46,534 nucleotides of DNA from Sphingobacteriales bacterium (lineage in GTDB: Bacteria; Bacteroidota; Bacteroidia; Sphingobacteriales; Sphingobacteriaceae), in NCBI GenBank assembly GCA_015655115.1, contig JAATFQ010000275.1, positions 1 through 46,534 of the forward strand, given 5' to 3'. Under the pieces are notes generated by a model. The model was not told the origin of the DNA and did not search any database. It saw only the letters and a list, made by a program, of their open reading frames with translations. The translations under genes and the position numbers were made by a program. Below are positions 36,418 to 45,600 of the stretch, one piece after another. Each line of letters opens with the position of its first letter. Position 1 is the first letter of the stretch.

Positions 36418-37185
36418 ATGTTATCAATAAAAAATCTTCATGCTAATATTGAAGGAAAAGAAATATTAAAAGGTATAAACTTAGAGGTTAATGCTGGTGA
36501 GGTACATGCCATCATGGGCCCTAATGGTTCTGGAAAAAGCTCCCTGGCTTCTGTTTTAGCGGGTCGCGAGAATTACGAAGTAACTGAAGGTGAAGTATGG
36601 CTGGATGGCAAAAATGTGCTGGACATGAAGCCTGAAGAACGTGCCAGGGAAGGTATCTTTCTTGCCTTTCAGTATCCTGTAGAAATACCAGGAGTATCTA
36701 ATATTAACTTTTTAAGAACTGCATTAAGCGAAATCAGGACACATCGTAACCTGCCACAGCTGACTGCAAAAGAGTTTTTAAAAATGACTAAAGAGAAACA
36801 GCAGCTGGTAGAGTTTGAAGCTAAACTGGCTAACCGCTCATTAAACCAGGGTTTCTCTGGTGGAGAGAAAAAAAGAAATGAAGTTTTTCAGCTGGCGATG
36901 CTGGAGCCTAAGCTGTCAATTCTGGATGAAACGGATTCGGGCCTTGATATTGACGCTTTGCGTATCGTATCTAACGGCATCAATAAACTGCGTTCACCTG
37001 AAAATGCTTTTGTGCTAATTACACATTACCAGAGATTACTTGAATATATCGTGCCTGATTTCGTACACGTTTTATATAACGGACAAATTGTACGCTCAGG
37101 AACAAAAGAATTAGCGCTTGAATTGGAAGAGAAAGGCTATGACTGGTTGAAGGAATTACACGACGCTGAATCAATTCATAAATAA
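36418..37185 (+). CDS. sufC: Fe-S assembly ATPase SufC
   Basis: 255 aa ABC-type ATPase that powers the SufBCD scaffold. Walker A GPNGSGKS is at 34-41, the signature FSGGEKKRNE near 144, and LSILDETDSGLD carries Walker B. Its TAA overlaps the sufD ATG by one base. Confidence 0.97.
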   Translation: MLSIKNLHANIEGKEILKGINLEVNAGEVHAIMGPNGSGKSSLASVLAGRENYEVTEGEVWLDGKNVLDMKPEERAREGIFLAFQYPVEIPGVSNINFLRTALSEIRTHRNLPQLTAKEFLKMTKEKQQLVEFEAKLANRSLNQGFSGGEKKRNEVFQLAMLEPKLSILDETDSGLDIDALRIVSNGINKLRSPENAFVLITHYQRLLEYIVPDFVHVLYNGQIVRSGTKELALELEEKGYDWLKELHDAESIHK

Positions 37186-38519
37186 TGGGGATACTAAATC
37201 AATTTACAACACCATTGTATGATCAATTGATTACCTCATTTGAAAATACAGCAGTACCTGCAAATGATGATTTGACGGCCTTAAGGAGCAATGCATTCGA
37301 TCTGTTTAGGTCGAAGGGTTTCCCTACAACAAAGGATGAGGACTGGAAATTTACGAGTCTGACGCCATTCCTGGCTGAGGATTATGGTTTTTCTTCGTCC
37401 GATATAGCTGCAGAAGAATTGCAGGCGATAGTGAATGAAGCTTTAATACCGGGACTGGATGAATGGTCTTTAGTGGTACTCAACGGAATTATCCGGGCTG
37501 AGTTATCGGTACTGCCGGACGCTGCATTGGTAACTGTTCAGCCGCTGACTAAGATCAGCAATACGGCTGTATTAAATGATTATTTAAAGATCAGTGCCGA
37601 AGATCAGAATGCCATGGTCGCTTTAAACACAGCTTTGTTTAATGATGGTTATTTTATTGAGGTCAATAAGGATGTGGTGCTTGACAAACCTATCCATATC
37701 ATACAGATATATACTGCGGACGACAATGCGTTGTTGCAGCAGCGTAACCTTGTTGTGGTGAATCCACATGCTAAAGCAGAACTGGTAGAAACATCGGTAG
37801 TAGTACAGGAAGCTGGATTGCTGTTTGTGAACAGTGTTTCACACCTGGTAGTTAAAGAAAATGCACAGTTGGTTCAGTATAAAATACAGAACAATGATAC
37901 TTCAGAAAGGTTAGTACATTATAACCATGTTACGCAAGAGCGCAGCAGCCGCTATGATAACTTTACCTTCAGTCTGCCCGGCGCAGCGCTGATCCGTAAC
38001 AATATCGATGTGATCCTGAATGGCTCAGCTACAGAAACACATTTACTGGGTTTATACCTGGTGGGCGACCATCAGTTAACGGATAACCATACGGCTATTC
38101 ATCATAAATTTCCACACTGTGAAAGTAATGAGATCTATAAGGGTGTATTGCTGAACAATGGTAAAGCTGTTTTCAACGGTAAAGTTTTTGTTGAGCGTGC
38201 CGCACAGAAGACCAATGCTTTTCAGCAGAATAATAACCTGCTGCTCAGCGATAAGGCACAGGTTTTTGCTAAGCCGCAGCTGGAGATTTTTGCAGACGAT
38301 GTAAAATGCAGTCATGGTTGTACCGTAGGGCAATTTGACCCTGAGTCTTTATTCTATTTGCGTTCAAGAGGTATCAGTGAAGAGTCGGCCCGTAAACTAC
38401 TGGTTGAAGCTTTTATGTTCGATGTAACACAAAGAATTGAAAATGAGGCACTGAAAGACTATGTGCAAGCTTTAATTTACGGCAAAATGGAGAATTCTTT
38501 TGCCGAAGAAACCGTTTAA
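37185..38519 (+). CDS. sufD: Fe-S cluster assembly protein SufD
   Basis: 444 aa SufB paralogue that completes the scaffold. C-terminal DVKCSHGCTVGQFDPESLFYLRSRG is the SufD signature. One-base overlap with sufC. Confidence 0.95.
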   Translation: MGILNQFTTPLYDQLITSFENTAVPANDDLTALRSNAFDLFRSKGFPTTKDEDWKFTSLTPFLAEDYGFSSSDIAAEELQAIVNEALIPGLDEWSLVVLNGIIRAELSVLPDAALVTVQPLTKISNTAVLNDYLKISAEDQNAMVALNTALFNDGYFIEVNKDVVLDKPIHIIQIYTADDNALLQQRNLVVVNPHAKAELVETSVVVQEAGLLFVNSVSHLVVKENAQLVQYKIQNNDTSERLVHYNHVTQERSSRYDNFTFSLPGAALIRNNIDVILNGSATETHLLGLYLVGDHQLTDNHTAIHHKFPHCESNEIYKGVLLNNGKAVFNGKVFVERAAQKTNAFQQNNNLLLSDKAQVFAKPQLEIFADDVKCSHGCTVGQFDPESLFYLRSRGISEESARKLLVEAFMFDVTQRIENEALKDYVQALIYGKMENSFAEETV

Positions 38520-38531
38520 AACAAAGAAATA

Positions 38532-39758
38532 ATGGGCAGTGGATTAGATATCGCGAAGATTAGAAAGGATTTCCCTTTACTGGAGACTCAGGTTTACGGT
38601 AAGGATATTGTATACCTGGATAACGGAGCGACTACACAAAAGCCTCTTGCAGTTTTGCAGGCATTAGATGCATATTATACAGGCTACAACAGCAATGTAC
38701 ACCGCGGTGTACACCTGTTGAGCCAGCAGGCCACCGCGGCATATGAGCTGTCCCGTAAAAAAGTTCAGGCCTATATCAATGCTGCGCATGACCATGAGGT
38801 TATTTTTACTAAGGGTACTACAGATTCTATCAATTTAATCGCTTCCTCTTTTGGTAGGAAATACCTGAATGCGGGAGACAGTATCCTGATTTCTGCAATG
38901 GAGCATCACTCTAATATTGTGCCCTGGCAGATGATCTGTGAAGAACGCGGAGCGGTGCTGAAGGTCATCCCTATGGATGAGAATGGCGTACTGGACATGG
39001 ATCTTTTACCTTCGCTTTTAGATGAGCGGGTGAAACTGGTATCTGTTACCTATGTATCCAATTCATTGGGTACTGTAAATCCGGTACGGGAAATCATCAG
39101 ACAGGCACATGCACTGAACATCCCTGTGATGATCGATGCAGCACAGGCTATCCAGCATTTCCCGATAGATGTGCAGGAGCTTGACGTTGACTTTATGGCC
39201 TTTTCGGGACATAAGTTATACGGCCCTACTGGTATCGGCGTATTGTATGGCAAGGAAAAGTTGCTGAATGACCTGCCTCCTTATCAGGGCGGTGGCGATA
39301 TGATCAAGACGGTTACTTTCGAGAAAACGATTTATAATGAGCTGCCGTATAAGTTTGAGGCAGGGACACCTGATATTTCCGGAGCTATAGGCCTTGGCAT
39401 AGCAATAGATTATGTAAATAGTTTAGGCTTGTCCGAAATTCAGGCTGCTGAACATGAATTGGTTACTTATGCACTGGCACAGCTTGCCGAAGTGGAAGGG
39501 ATCAGGTTTATTGGTAATGCTGCGGAGCGTTCCAGTGTGGTTTCTTTTTTACTGGAAGGAATCCACCCTTACGACCTGGGCGAGTTGCTGGATAAGCAGG
39601 GGATTGCAATCCGCACGGGACACCATTGTACGGAACCTGTGATGGACTTTTTTGATATCCCGGGGACTTGCCGTGCTTCATTTGCTTTTTATAATACCAA
39701 AGAGGAGATCGATGTGCTGGTGAAGGGTATTAAAAGAGCAGCTGCTATATTGATTTAA
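38532..39758 (+). CDS. sufS: Cysteine desulfurase SufS
   Basis: 408 aa class II (SufS-type) PLP desulfurase giving persulfide sulfur from cysteine. The PLP lysine is Lys228 (FSGHKLYGPTG) and the active cysteine is Cys366 (RTGHHCTEP). SufE, its acceptor, follows. Confidence 0.97.
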   Translation: MGSGLDIAKIRKDFPLLETQVYGKDIVYLDNGATTQKPLAVLQALDAYYTGYNSNVHRGVHLLSQQATAAYELSRKKVQAYINAAHDHEVIFTKGTTDSINLIASSFGRKYLNAGDSILISAMEHHSNIVPWQMICEERGAVLKVIPMDENGVLDMDLLPSLLDERVKLVSVTYVSNSLGTVNPVREIIRQAHALNIPVMIDAAQAIQHFPIDVQELDVDFMAFSGHKLYGPTGIGVLYGKEKLLNDLPPYQGGGDMIKTVTFEKTIYNELPYKFEAGTPDISGAIGLGIAIDYVNSLGLSEIQAAEHELVTYALAQLAEVEGIRFIGNAAERSSVVSFLLEGIHPYDLGELLDKQGIAIRTGHHCTEPVMDFFDIPGTCRASFAFYNTKEEIDVLVKGIKRAAAILI

Positions 39759-39767
39759 AAAGAGAAT

Positions 39768-40196
39768 ATGACAATTAACGAATTACAGGACGAGATTATT
39801 GAGGAGTTTGAATTGTTTTCTGACTGGATGGACAAATATGAAAATATCATCGAGATCGGAAAGGAACTCCCTTTAATTGATCCCAAATATAAAGTGAGGG
39901 ATAACCTGATCAAAGGCTGTCAGTCGAATGTATGGTTGCATCAGGAGTTTACAGACGGTAAGGTAATATATACAGCCGACAGTGATGCAATTATTACAAA
40001 AGGGCTGATCAGTATGATGATCAAAGTATTATCTGGTCATACCCCCACAGAAATTGTGGAGTCTGAGCTTTACTTCATAGACACTATAGGATTACAAAAC
40101 CATTTGTCGCCCAACAGGTCTAATGGCCTCCTGTCTATGCTGAAGCAAATGAAGATTTCCGCTGCCGGTTTTCAATCTAAGGAAATAAAAAACTGA
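39768..40196 (+). CDS. sufE: Sulfur acceptor protein SufE
   Basis: 142 aa. Takes the persulfide from SufS at Cys51 (IKGCQSNVW). IEEFELFSDWMDKYENIIEIGKELP is typical of the family. Nine bp downstream of sufS. Confidence 0.95.
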   Translation: MTINELQDEIIEEFELFSDWMDKYENIIEIGKELPLIDPKYKVRDNLIKGCQSNVWLHQEFTDGKVIYTADSDAIITKGLISMMIKVLSGHTPTEIVESELYFIDTIGLQNHLSPNRSNGLLSMLKQMKISAAGFQSKEIKN

Positions 40197-40201
40197 TCAT
40201 T

Positions 40202-40513
40202 ATGTCTGAGCTATCATTAAGAGATCAAATCGAAGAAACCTTACGTACTGTACTGGACCCGGAAATCCCGGTCAACATCTTTGAGCTGGGCCTTGTTTAT
40301 AAGATCCAGATGATGGATGAGCACAGTGTACATATTTATATGACGCTTACAGCGCCAGCCTGTCCTGTTGCAGGAGAGATCCTGGAAGAGGTAGAGCGTA
40401 AAGTGAAAGCCATTGAAGGTATTGATGCAGTCGAAGTGCGGCTGACATTTGATCCGCCATGGGATAAGAGTATGATGAGTGATGAAGCCAGACTGGAGCT
40501 GGGATGGTTATAA
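40202..40513 (+). CDS. MIP18/DUF59 family Fe-S protein (SufT-like)
   Basis: 103 aa. LDPEIPVNIFELGLVYKI and LTAPACPVAG mark the DUF59/PaaD family used in Fe-S maturation, often the last structural gene of suf operons. Its conserved Cys is in ACPVAG. Its stop overlaps the next ATG by one base. Confidence 0.9.
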   Translation: MSELSLRDQIEETLRTVLDPEIPVNIFELGLVYKIQMMDEHSVHIYMTLTAPACPVAGEILEEVERKVKAIEGIDAVEVRLTFDPPWDKSMMSDEARLELGWL

Positions 40514-41148
40514 TGAAAGATAAACTGCCATTTAAAGAACGTGCGGTAGGCATGCTTAAAAGCGGGGGACCTCAGACGCTGTCGACCCTTGCCCGTGAGC
40601 TTACTGTTACGGTAGAAGGTGCGCGCTTTCAGATGCTGAAGCTGGCAAAAGAAGGGATCGTTACGTCTACCGTAAACGTGACCGGAAGAGGCAGGCCACA
40701 GCAGCTTTGGTCGCTCACCGACCTTGGGCACAACCGTTTTCCTGATACCCATGCCGCGCTAACTGTAAAGTTAATGGAGGTAATGAAAGAAACGTTGGGT
40801 GAGCAGGCAGTTGCGAAGGTGATCAGTGCCAATGGCGAGAAGGGAACTAACCGGTATTTGCTGGAATTAAATGGCATCCACGACCTGGAAAGCAGGATCG
40901 GCAAATTTGTGTCCATCCGCAGTAAAGAAGGCTATATGGCCCAGTACATTAAAGAAGATAATGGTTTTATCCTCATAGAAAACCACTGCCCGATCTGTGC
41001 AGCAGCGCAGGCCAACAGGGCAATCTGCAATGCAGAATTTAAAACCTTACAAGGCGTCTTCGGCGAAGGCGTACGCATCACACGTGTGGAATATATTATT
41101 GAGGGTGGGCGCCGCTGTGCTTACCGCCTCAACAGAAATGACTGCTAA
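40513..41148 (+). CDS. SufR-like Fe-S-sensing transcriptional regulator
   Basis: 211 aa from the ATG at 40513, which forms TAATG with the previous stop (an in-frame start at 40504 is less likely). The N-terminus is a winged helix (LPFKERAVGMLKSGGPQTLSTLAREL and GRGRPQQLWSLTDLG). The C-terminus has Cys residues in HCPICAA, AIC and RRC, likely ligands of an Fe-S cluster. In cyanobacteria and actinobacteria SufR represses suf when clusters are plentiful. Here it closes the operon. Confidence 0.8.
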   Translation: MKDKLPFKERAVGMLKSGGPQTLSTLARELTVTVEGARFQMLKLAKEGIVTSTVNVTGRGRPQQLWSLTDLGHNRFPDTHAALTVKLMEVMKETLGEQAVAKVISANGEKGTNRYLLELNGIHDLESRIGKFVSIRSKEGYMAQYIKEDNGFILIENHCPICAAAQANRAICNAEFKTLQGVFGEGVRITRVEYIIEGGRRCAYRLNRNDC

Positions 41149-41297
41149 GTCTTTCAGTAAACAGCTTGCAGGTGCAATTTATTCCCATCTGTATCTTACC
41201 ACCTCTATTAATTGTCAATATAGCTTAATGATTGGATAAAATATACTCAAAATGCAAAGGCCAAATACCTTTCCTTTGGGTTAACCAATATAAGCTC

Positions 41298-42953
41298 ATG
41301 GCTGCTATTCAATATATCCAGATTCATCCGAAGGACAATGTCCTTGTTGCCTTAACAGATTTGCCGGAAGGCGCTCCTATAGATTTCGGGGGACAATCGT
41401 TTCATCTTTTAACAGCGGTATCCGCTAAGCATAAATTTACTTTACGGGCTTTTAAAGCGGGTGATGAATTATATATGTATGGGGTGCTGGTGGGGAAAGC
41501 CGGACTTGATATCCCGCTCGGAACAGCCATTACTGTGGATAATATTTACCATGCGGCAGAAGATTTCCATTTAGGAGAGCGAAAAACCGACTGGCAGCGG
41601 CCCGATGTTTCCGCATTTAAAGAGAAAACTTTTATGGGCTTTCAGCGTGCAGATGGTACCGTGGGAACAGCTAATTACTGGCTGGTGATCCCTCTGGTGT
41701 TTTGTGAAAACAGAAATGTAGAGGTGCTGAAAGAGGCTTTAATTGACAAGCTTGGCTTTAGGAAGGCCAAAAGTTATGAGAATGAAGTAGACAGCTTAAT
41801 TGAGCTTTACCAGACAGGCAAAAGTGTAGAAGAAATCCTTGCGGCAGATTTGCAGCCTGCAGCTGAAATAGCTACGGCAAATAAATTATTCAAAAATATA
41901 GATGGTATCAAATTCCTGACCCACGAGCTGGGGTGTGGAGGTACACGTATGGACTCTGATACCCTTTGCGGTTTATTGGCCGGATATATTACCCATCCAA
42001 ATGTTGCAGGGGCTACCGTGCTGAGCCTGGGTTGCCAGCATGCACAGGTAAGCATCCTTCAGGAAGAGATCGCTAAACGCGATCCTGATTTCCGGAAGCC
42101 TTTAGTAATCCTGGAGCAACAGAAAACCGGAACAGAGCGTAAACTGCTGGAAGAGGCGCTGAAGCAGACTTTCGCCGGACTAATCAAAGCAAATGGGCAG
42201 CAGCGTACACCCGCAACCTTAGATAAGCTATGTGTAGGACTTGAATGTGGCGGCTCAGATGGTTTTTCGGGCATTTCAGCCAACCCGGCTTTAGGCCATG
42301 TGTCTGATATCCTTGTCTCCCTTGGCGGCAGTGTGGTATTAGCAGAATTTCCGGAGCTTTGCGGCGTAGAGCAGGAGCTGAGCGACCGGTGTGTGGATGA
42401 AGCAACAGCGAACAGTTTTATGAATCTGATGCGCAGGTATAATGCATTGGCAGAAGCAACGGGTTCAGGTTTTTATGCCAACCCTTCGCCCGGGAATATT
42501 AAAGATGGGCTGATTACCGATGCAATCAAATCTGCCGGGGCAGCGAAGAAAGCGGGGAATTCACCCGTTGCCTCGGTGCTGGATTATCCTGAAAAGGTGA
42601 ATACCGCAGGGCTGACCCTGCTGTGTACACCGGGCAGTGACGTGGAAAGTACCACCGCCGAAGTAGCTGCGGGCGCGAATATTGTTTTATTCACAACAGG
42701 TTTAGGCACACCGACTGGGAACCCTGTGGCACCGGTAATCAAAATTTCTACCAATACAGCGTTGTTTAACAGGATGCCCGACATTATTGATATCAATTGC
42801 GGGACGATTATCGAGGGGAGTGAAACTATTGAAGCTGCCGGAGAGCGCATACTGGATTATATTATTGAGGTAGCCAGTGGCAATATCAAGCCTAAGGCCG
42901 TATTGTTAGGCCAGGACGACTTTATACCCTGGAAAAGAGGAGTATCATTATAA
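41298..42953 (+). CDS. UxaA-family dehydratase (altronate/fuconate type)
   Basis: 551 aa from the ATG at 41298 (MAAIQYIQIHPKDNVLVAL); the ORF extends upstream to 41232 without matching the family. The N-terminal SAF domain (about 1-90) and C-terminal dehydratase domain (CGGTRMDSDTLCG, GLECGGSDGFSG, Cys residues as likely Fe-S ligands) are those of altronate or galactarate dehydratases. In this cluster it probably dehydrates L-fuconate or a related aldonate to the 2-keto-3-deoxy acid. The substrate is inferred from the neighbours. The 149-bp gap before it shows no clear promoter. Confidence 0.85.
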   Translation: MAAIQYIQIHPKDNVLVALTDLPEGAPIDFGGQSFHLLTAVSAKHKFTLRAFKAGDELYMYGVLVGKAGLDIPLGTAITVDNIYHAAEDFHLGERKTDWQRPDVSAFKEKTFMGFQRADGTVGTANYWLVIPLVFCENRNVEVLKEALIDKLGFRKAKSYENEVDSLIELYQTGKSVEEILAADLQPAAEIATANKLFKNIDGIKFLTHELGCGGTRMDSDTLCGLLAGYITHPNVAGATVLSLGCQHAQVSILQEEIAKRDPDFRKPLVILEQQKTGTERKLLEEALKQTFAGLIKANGQQRTPATLDKLCVGLECGGSDGFSGISANPALGHVSDILVSLGGSVVLAEFPELCGVEQELSDRCVDEATANSFMNLMRRYNALAEATGSGFYANPSPGNIKDGLITDAIKSAGAAKKAGNSPVASVLDYPEKVNTAGLTLLCTPGSDVESTTAEVAAGANIVLFTTGLGTPTGNPVAPVIKISTNTALFNRMPDIIDINCGTIIEGSETIEAAGERILDYIIEVASGNIKPKAVLLGQDDFIPWKRGVSL

Positions 42954-42963
42954 AATTAAATAT

Positions 42964-43728
42964 ATGTTTAGTTTATCAGGAAAAGTAGCAGTAATTACAG
43001 GTGGTGGAAGTGGCATTGGTAAAGCAATAGCAATGCTTTTTGCCCGTCAGGGTGCCGTAGTTCACGTAATTGAGCTGAATGCCAGTGCAGCAGCAAAGAC
43101 GGTACATGAAATTGAAGAAAATAATGGGAAGGCTTTTGCCCATGGTTGTGATGTAAGTAAGCAGCAGCAGGTGCTGGATACATTGAATACAATTAATGAG
43201 ATCGATATTCTGGTGAATAATGCCGGAATTGCACATATTGGCCGGGCAGATACCACCAGTGAAGAGGACTTTACCAAAGTGTTTGAAGTAAATGTGAAGG
43301 GCGCTTATAATTGTTTATTTGCAGCTATTCCGCTGTTTAAGAAAAGAGGCGGTGGCGTGATCCTGAATATGGCATCTATAGCTGCAGTAGTGGGCATTAC
43401 AGACCGCTTTGCTTATTCAATGAGTAAAGGAGCGATATATGCAATGACGCTTTCTGTAGCGCGGGATTATATTGACGATCATATCCGCTGTAACAGCATT
43501 TCGCCAGCAAGGGTGCATACACCCTTTGTGGATGGCTTTATTGCCAAAACCTATGCCGGACGGGAAGAAGAAATCTTCGGGAAATTAAGTAAGAGTCAGC
43601 CGATAGGCCGTATGGGCAAGCCCGAAGAGGTTGCCACTCTGGCTTTATACCTTTGTTCCGATGAATCTGGCTTTGTAACCGGAAATGATTACCCGCTTGA
43701 TGGTGGGTTTATAAAATTAAATAACTGA
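42964..43728 (+). CDS. SDR oxidoreductase, probable 2-keto-3-deoxy-fuconate dehydrogenase
   Basis: 254 aa classical short-chain dehydrogenase. TGGGSGIG at 12-19, NNAG, and YxxxK (AYSMSKGA) are all present. Position between a UxaA dehydratase and an FAH hydrolase suggests it oxidises the 2-keto-3-deoxy acid to the 2,4-diketo acid. 10 bp after the dehydratase. Confidence 0.8.
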   Translation: MFSLSGKVAVITGGGSGIGKAIAMLFARQGAVVHVIELNASAAAKTVHEIEENNGKAFAHGCDVSKQQQVLDTLNTINEIDILVNNAGIAHIGRADTTSEEDFTKVFEVNVKGAYNCLFAAIPLFKKRGGGVILNMASIAAVVGITDRFAYSMSKGAIYAMTLSVARDYIDDHIRCNSISPARVHTPFVDGFIAKTYAGREEEIFGKLSKSQPIGRMGKPEEVATLALYLCSDESGFVTGNDYPLDGGFIKLNN

Positions 43729-43795
43729 TCTTACGTTTGATTGGTACAGAAATATATAGATAGAAACTCAATTTATACAAGATAAAATATAGCTC

Positions 43796-44650
43796 ATGAA
43801 ATTAATAAGATGGGGTGCCCCGGGACAAGAGAAAACAGGTGTAATTATCAATGATACCTGGTATGATACATCTGCCTTTGGCGGAGATTACAATGAACAG
43901 TTTTTTGAAGATAACGGACTGGAGCGGCTCGCCGAATTCCTGAAAGCCAATGAAGGCAATTTGATTCCTGTGCCTGAGGGATCAAGGTTGGGGTCGCCCG
44001 TAGCACGCCCATCAAAGCTGATCTGTATAGGCTTAAACTATGCCGACCATGCTAAAGAAACCAATGCACCTATGCCTCCGGAGCCGGTGATATTTATGAA
44101 ATCTACCACTGCTTTAACCGGACCGTTTGATGAAATTGTTATCCCTAAGAATTCCGTTAAAACCGATTGGGAGGTTGAATTGGCGGTAGTGATAGGTAAA
44201 AAAGCATCTTATATAGAAGAGGCTGATGCACTGGATTATATTGCAGGTTATGTATTGCACAATGATGTGTCCGAGCGCGCCTTTCAGCTGGAGCGTAATG
44301 GTACCTGGGATAAGGGAAAAGGCTGTGATACTTTTGCACCGCTTGGCCCGTTTATGGCTACAAAAGATGAAATAGAAGATGTAGACAGTCTGCGGTTATG
44401 GCTGACAGTGAATGGCGAGAAAATGCAGGATGGCAATACGTCTAATTTAATCTTCAATGTACCTTTTGTTATTGCGTATATCAGCCAGTTTATGACCTTG
44501 CTGCCGGGCGATGTGGTGTCGACAGGTACCCCTGCAGGTGTAGGGATGGGCATGAAGCCGTCTGTTTACCTGAAAGCGGGAGATGTTGTAGAACTTGGTA
44601 TTGATGGTTTGGGCGTTTCCAGACAGCAGGTAGTTGATTATGTAAAGTAA
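43796..44650 (+). CDS. Fumarylacetoacetate hydrolase family, probable 2,4-diketo-3-deoxy acid hydrolase
   Basis: 284 aa FAH-fold C-C hydrolase. GLNYADHAKETN, PVIFMKSTTAL, DWEVELAVVIGKKA and NDVSERAFQLERNGTWDKGK hold the metal and active-site residues. In deoxy-sugar pathways it splits the 2,4-diketo acid to pyruvate plus a hydroxy acid (lactate for L-fucose). It sits between the two SDR genes. Confidence 0.85.
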   Translation: MKLIRWGAPGQEKTGVIINDTWYDTSAFGGDYNEQFFEDNGLERLAEFLKANEGNLIPVPEGSRLGSPVARPSKLICIGLNYADHAKETNAPMPPEPVIFMKSTTALTGPFDEIVIPKNSVKTDWEVELAVVIGKKASYIEEADALDYIAGYVLHNDVSERAFQLERNGTWDKGKGCDTFAPLGPFMATKDEIEDVDSLRLWLTVNGEKMQDGNTSNLIFNVPFVIAYISQFMTLLPGDVVSTGTPAGVGMGMKPSVYLKAGDVVELGIDGLGVSRQQVVDYVK

Positions 44651-44661
44651 ACTCAGTAAAA

Positions 44662-45447
44662 ATGGATCTTCAGTTAAAGGATAAAATAATAATTGTAACT
44701 GGCGGCGCGAAGGGCATCGGACAAGGCATTGTACGGGTACTGGCTGCCGAGGGGGCTATTCCGGTAATTATCGGCAGAAATGAAGCTGATAACCTGAAGG
44801 TTGTTGCAGAAATCTCGGCAAAGGGACATCAAGTATTTCAAGTGGTGGCAGAACTGACTGATCCTGCCGCCGCTGGAAAAACTATCAATGCTGTCATGGC
44901 GCAGTTCGGCAGGATCGACGGACTGGTGAATAATGCAGGTGTGAATGATGGCGTGGGACTCGAGAATGGCAGTTATACTGCTTTTATGGAGAGTTTGCAT
45001 AAGAATGTTGTTCACTATTACCTGATGGCTCAATGTGCCTTGCCGGCACTTAAAGTGTCTAAAGGGGCTATTGTAAATATAGGCTCAAAGGTGGCGGATA
45101 CAGGGCAGGGGGGGACTTCAGCTTATGCTGCATCGAATGGAGCTAGAAATGCGCTTACAAGGGAGTGGGCGGTAGAGTTGTTGCCTTATGATATAAGGGT
45201 GAATTCGGTTATTGTAGCAGAATGCTATACACCACTGTACCAGACCTGGGTAAATTCATTGCCTAATCCGGAGGAGAAGCTGGCAAGTGTAATAGAGAAA
45301 ATCCCCTTGGGAAAAAGGATGACTACAGCAGAGGAAATAGCCAATGCTGCCGCCTTCCTGTTATCGCCATGCTCCAGTCATACCACCGGACAGCTGATTT
45401 ATGTAGATGGTGGGTATGTTCATCTGGACCGTTCGATCACTCCTTAA
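44662..45447 (+). CDS. SDR oxidoreductase, L-fucose dehydrogenase-like, catalytic Lys replaced
   Basis: 261 aa. TGGAKGIG (13-20) and NNAG are present. Ser142 and Tyr155 are in place, but the YxxxK motif reads YAASN: the catalytic lysine is Asn159 (codon AAT at 45136). The segment RNALTREWAVELLPYDIRVN and AECYTPLYQTW recall L-fucose dehydrogenases. The gene is last in the cluster, while its step would be the first. Whether it is active without the lysine is open. Confidence 0.75.
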   Translation: MDLQLKDKIIIVTGGAKGIGQGIVRVLAAEGAIPVIIGRNEADNLKVVAEISAKGHQVFQVVAELTDPAAAGKTINAVMAQFGRIDGLVNNAGVNDGVGLENGSYTAFMESLHKNVVHYYLMAQCALPALKVSKGAIVNIGSKVADTGQGGTSAYAASNGARNALTREWAVELLPYDIRVNSVIVAECYTPLYQTWVNSLPNPEEKLASVIEKIPLGKRMTTAEEIANAAAFLLSPCSSHTTGQLIYVDGGYVHLDRSITP

Positions 45448-45529
45448 CAGGGTATGCGTGTAAAGAAAATATTTTTTTATCCTTTAATCTGCAGAATTGG
45501 CCTTTGTTTTGTTCACTAATGATGATTGA

Positions 45530-45567
45530 CTGTCTGTATAATATATTGTATCATACTATACAGACAG
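45530..45567. promoter_or_regulatory. 11-bp inverted repeat upstream of the SYLF gene
   Basis: CTGTCTGTATA (45530-45540) and TATACAGACAG (45557-45567) are perfect inverted arms with a 16-bp spacer, about 33 bp before the ATG at 45601. There is no T-run, so an operator is more likely than a terminator. Confidence 0.5.
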
Positions 45568-45600
45568 GCAGCATGAATCATTTTTAACAAATTATTGATT

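Noticed and set aside
40997..41239. 80-codon plus-strand ORF at the end of the SufR-like gene
   Set aside because: It overlaps that gene in another frame and ends in the gap without a credible domain or start site.
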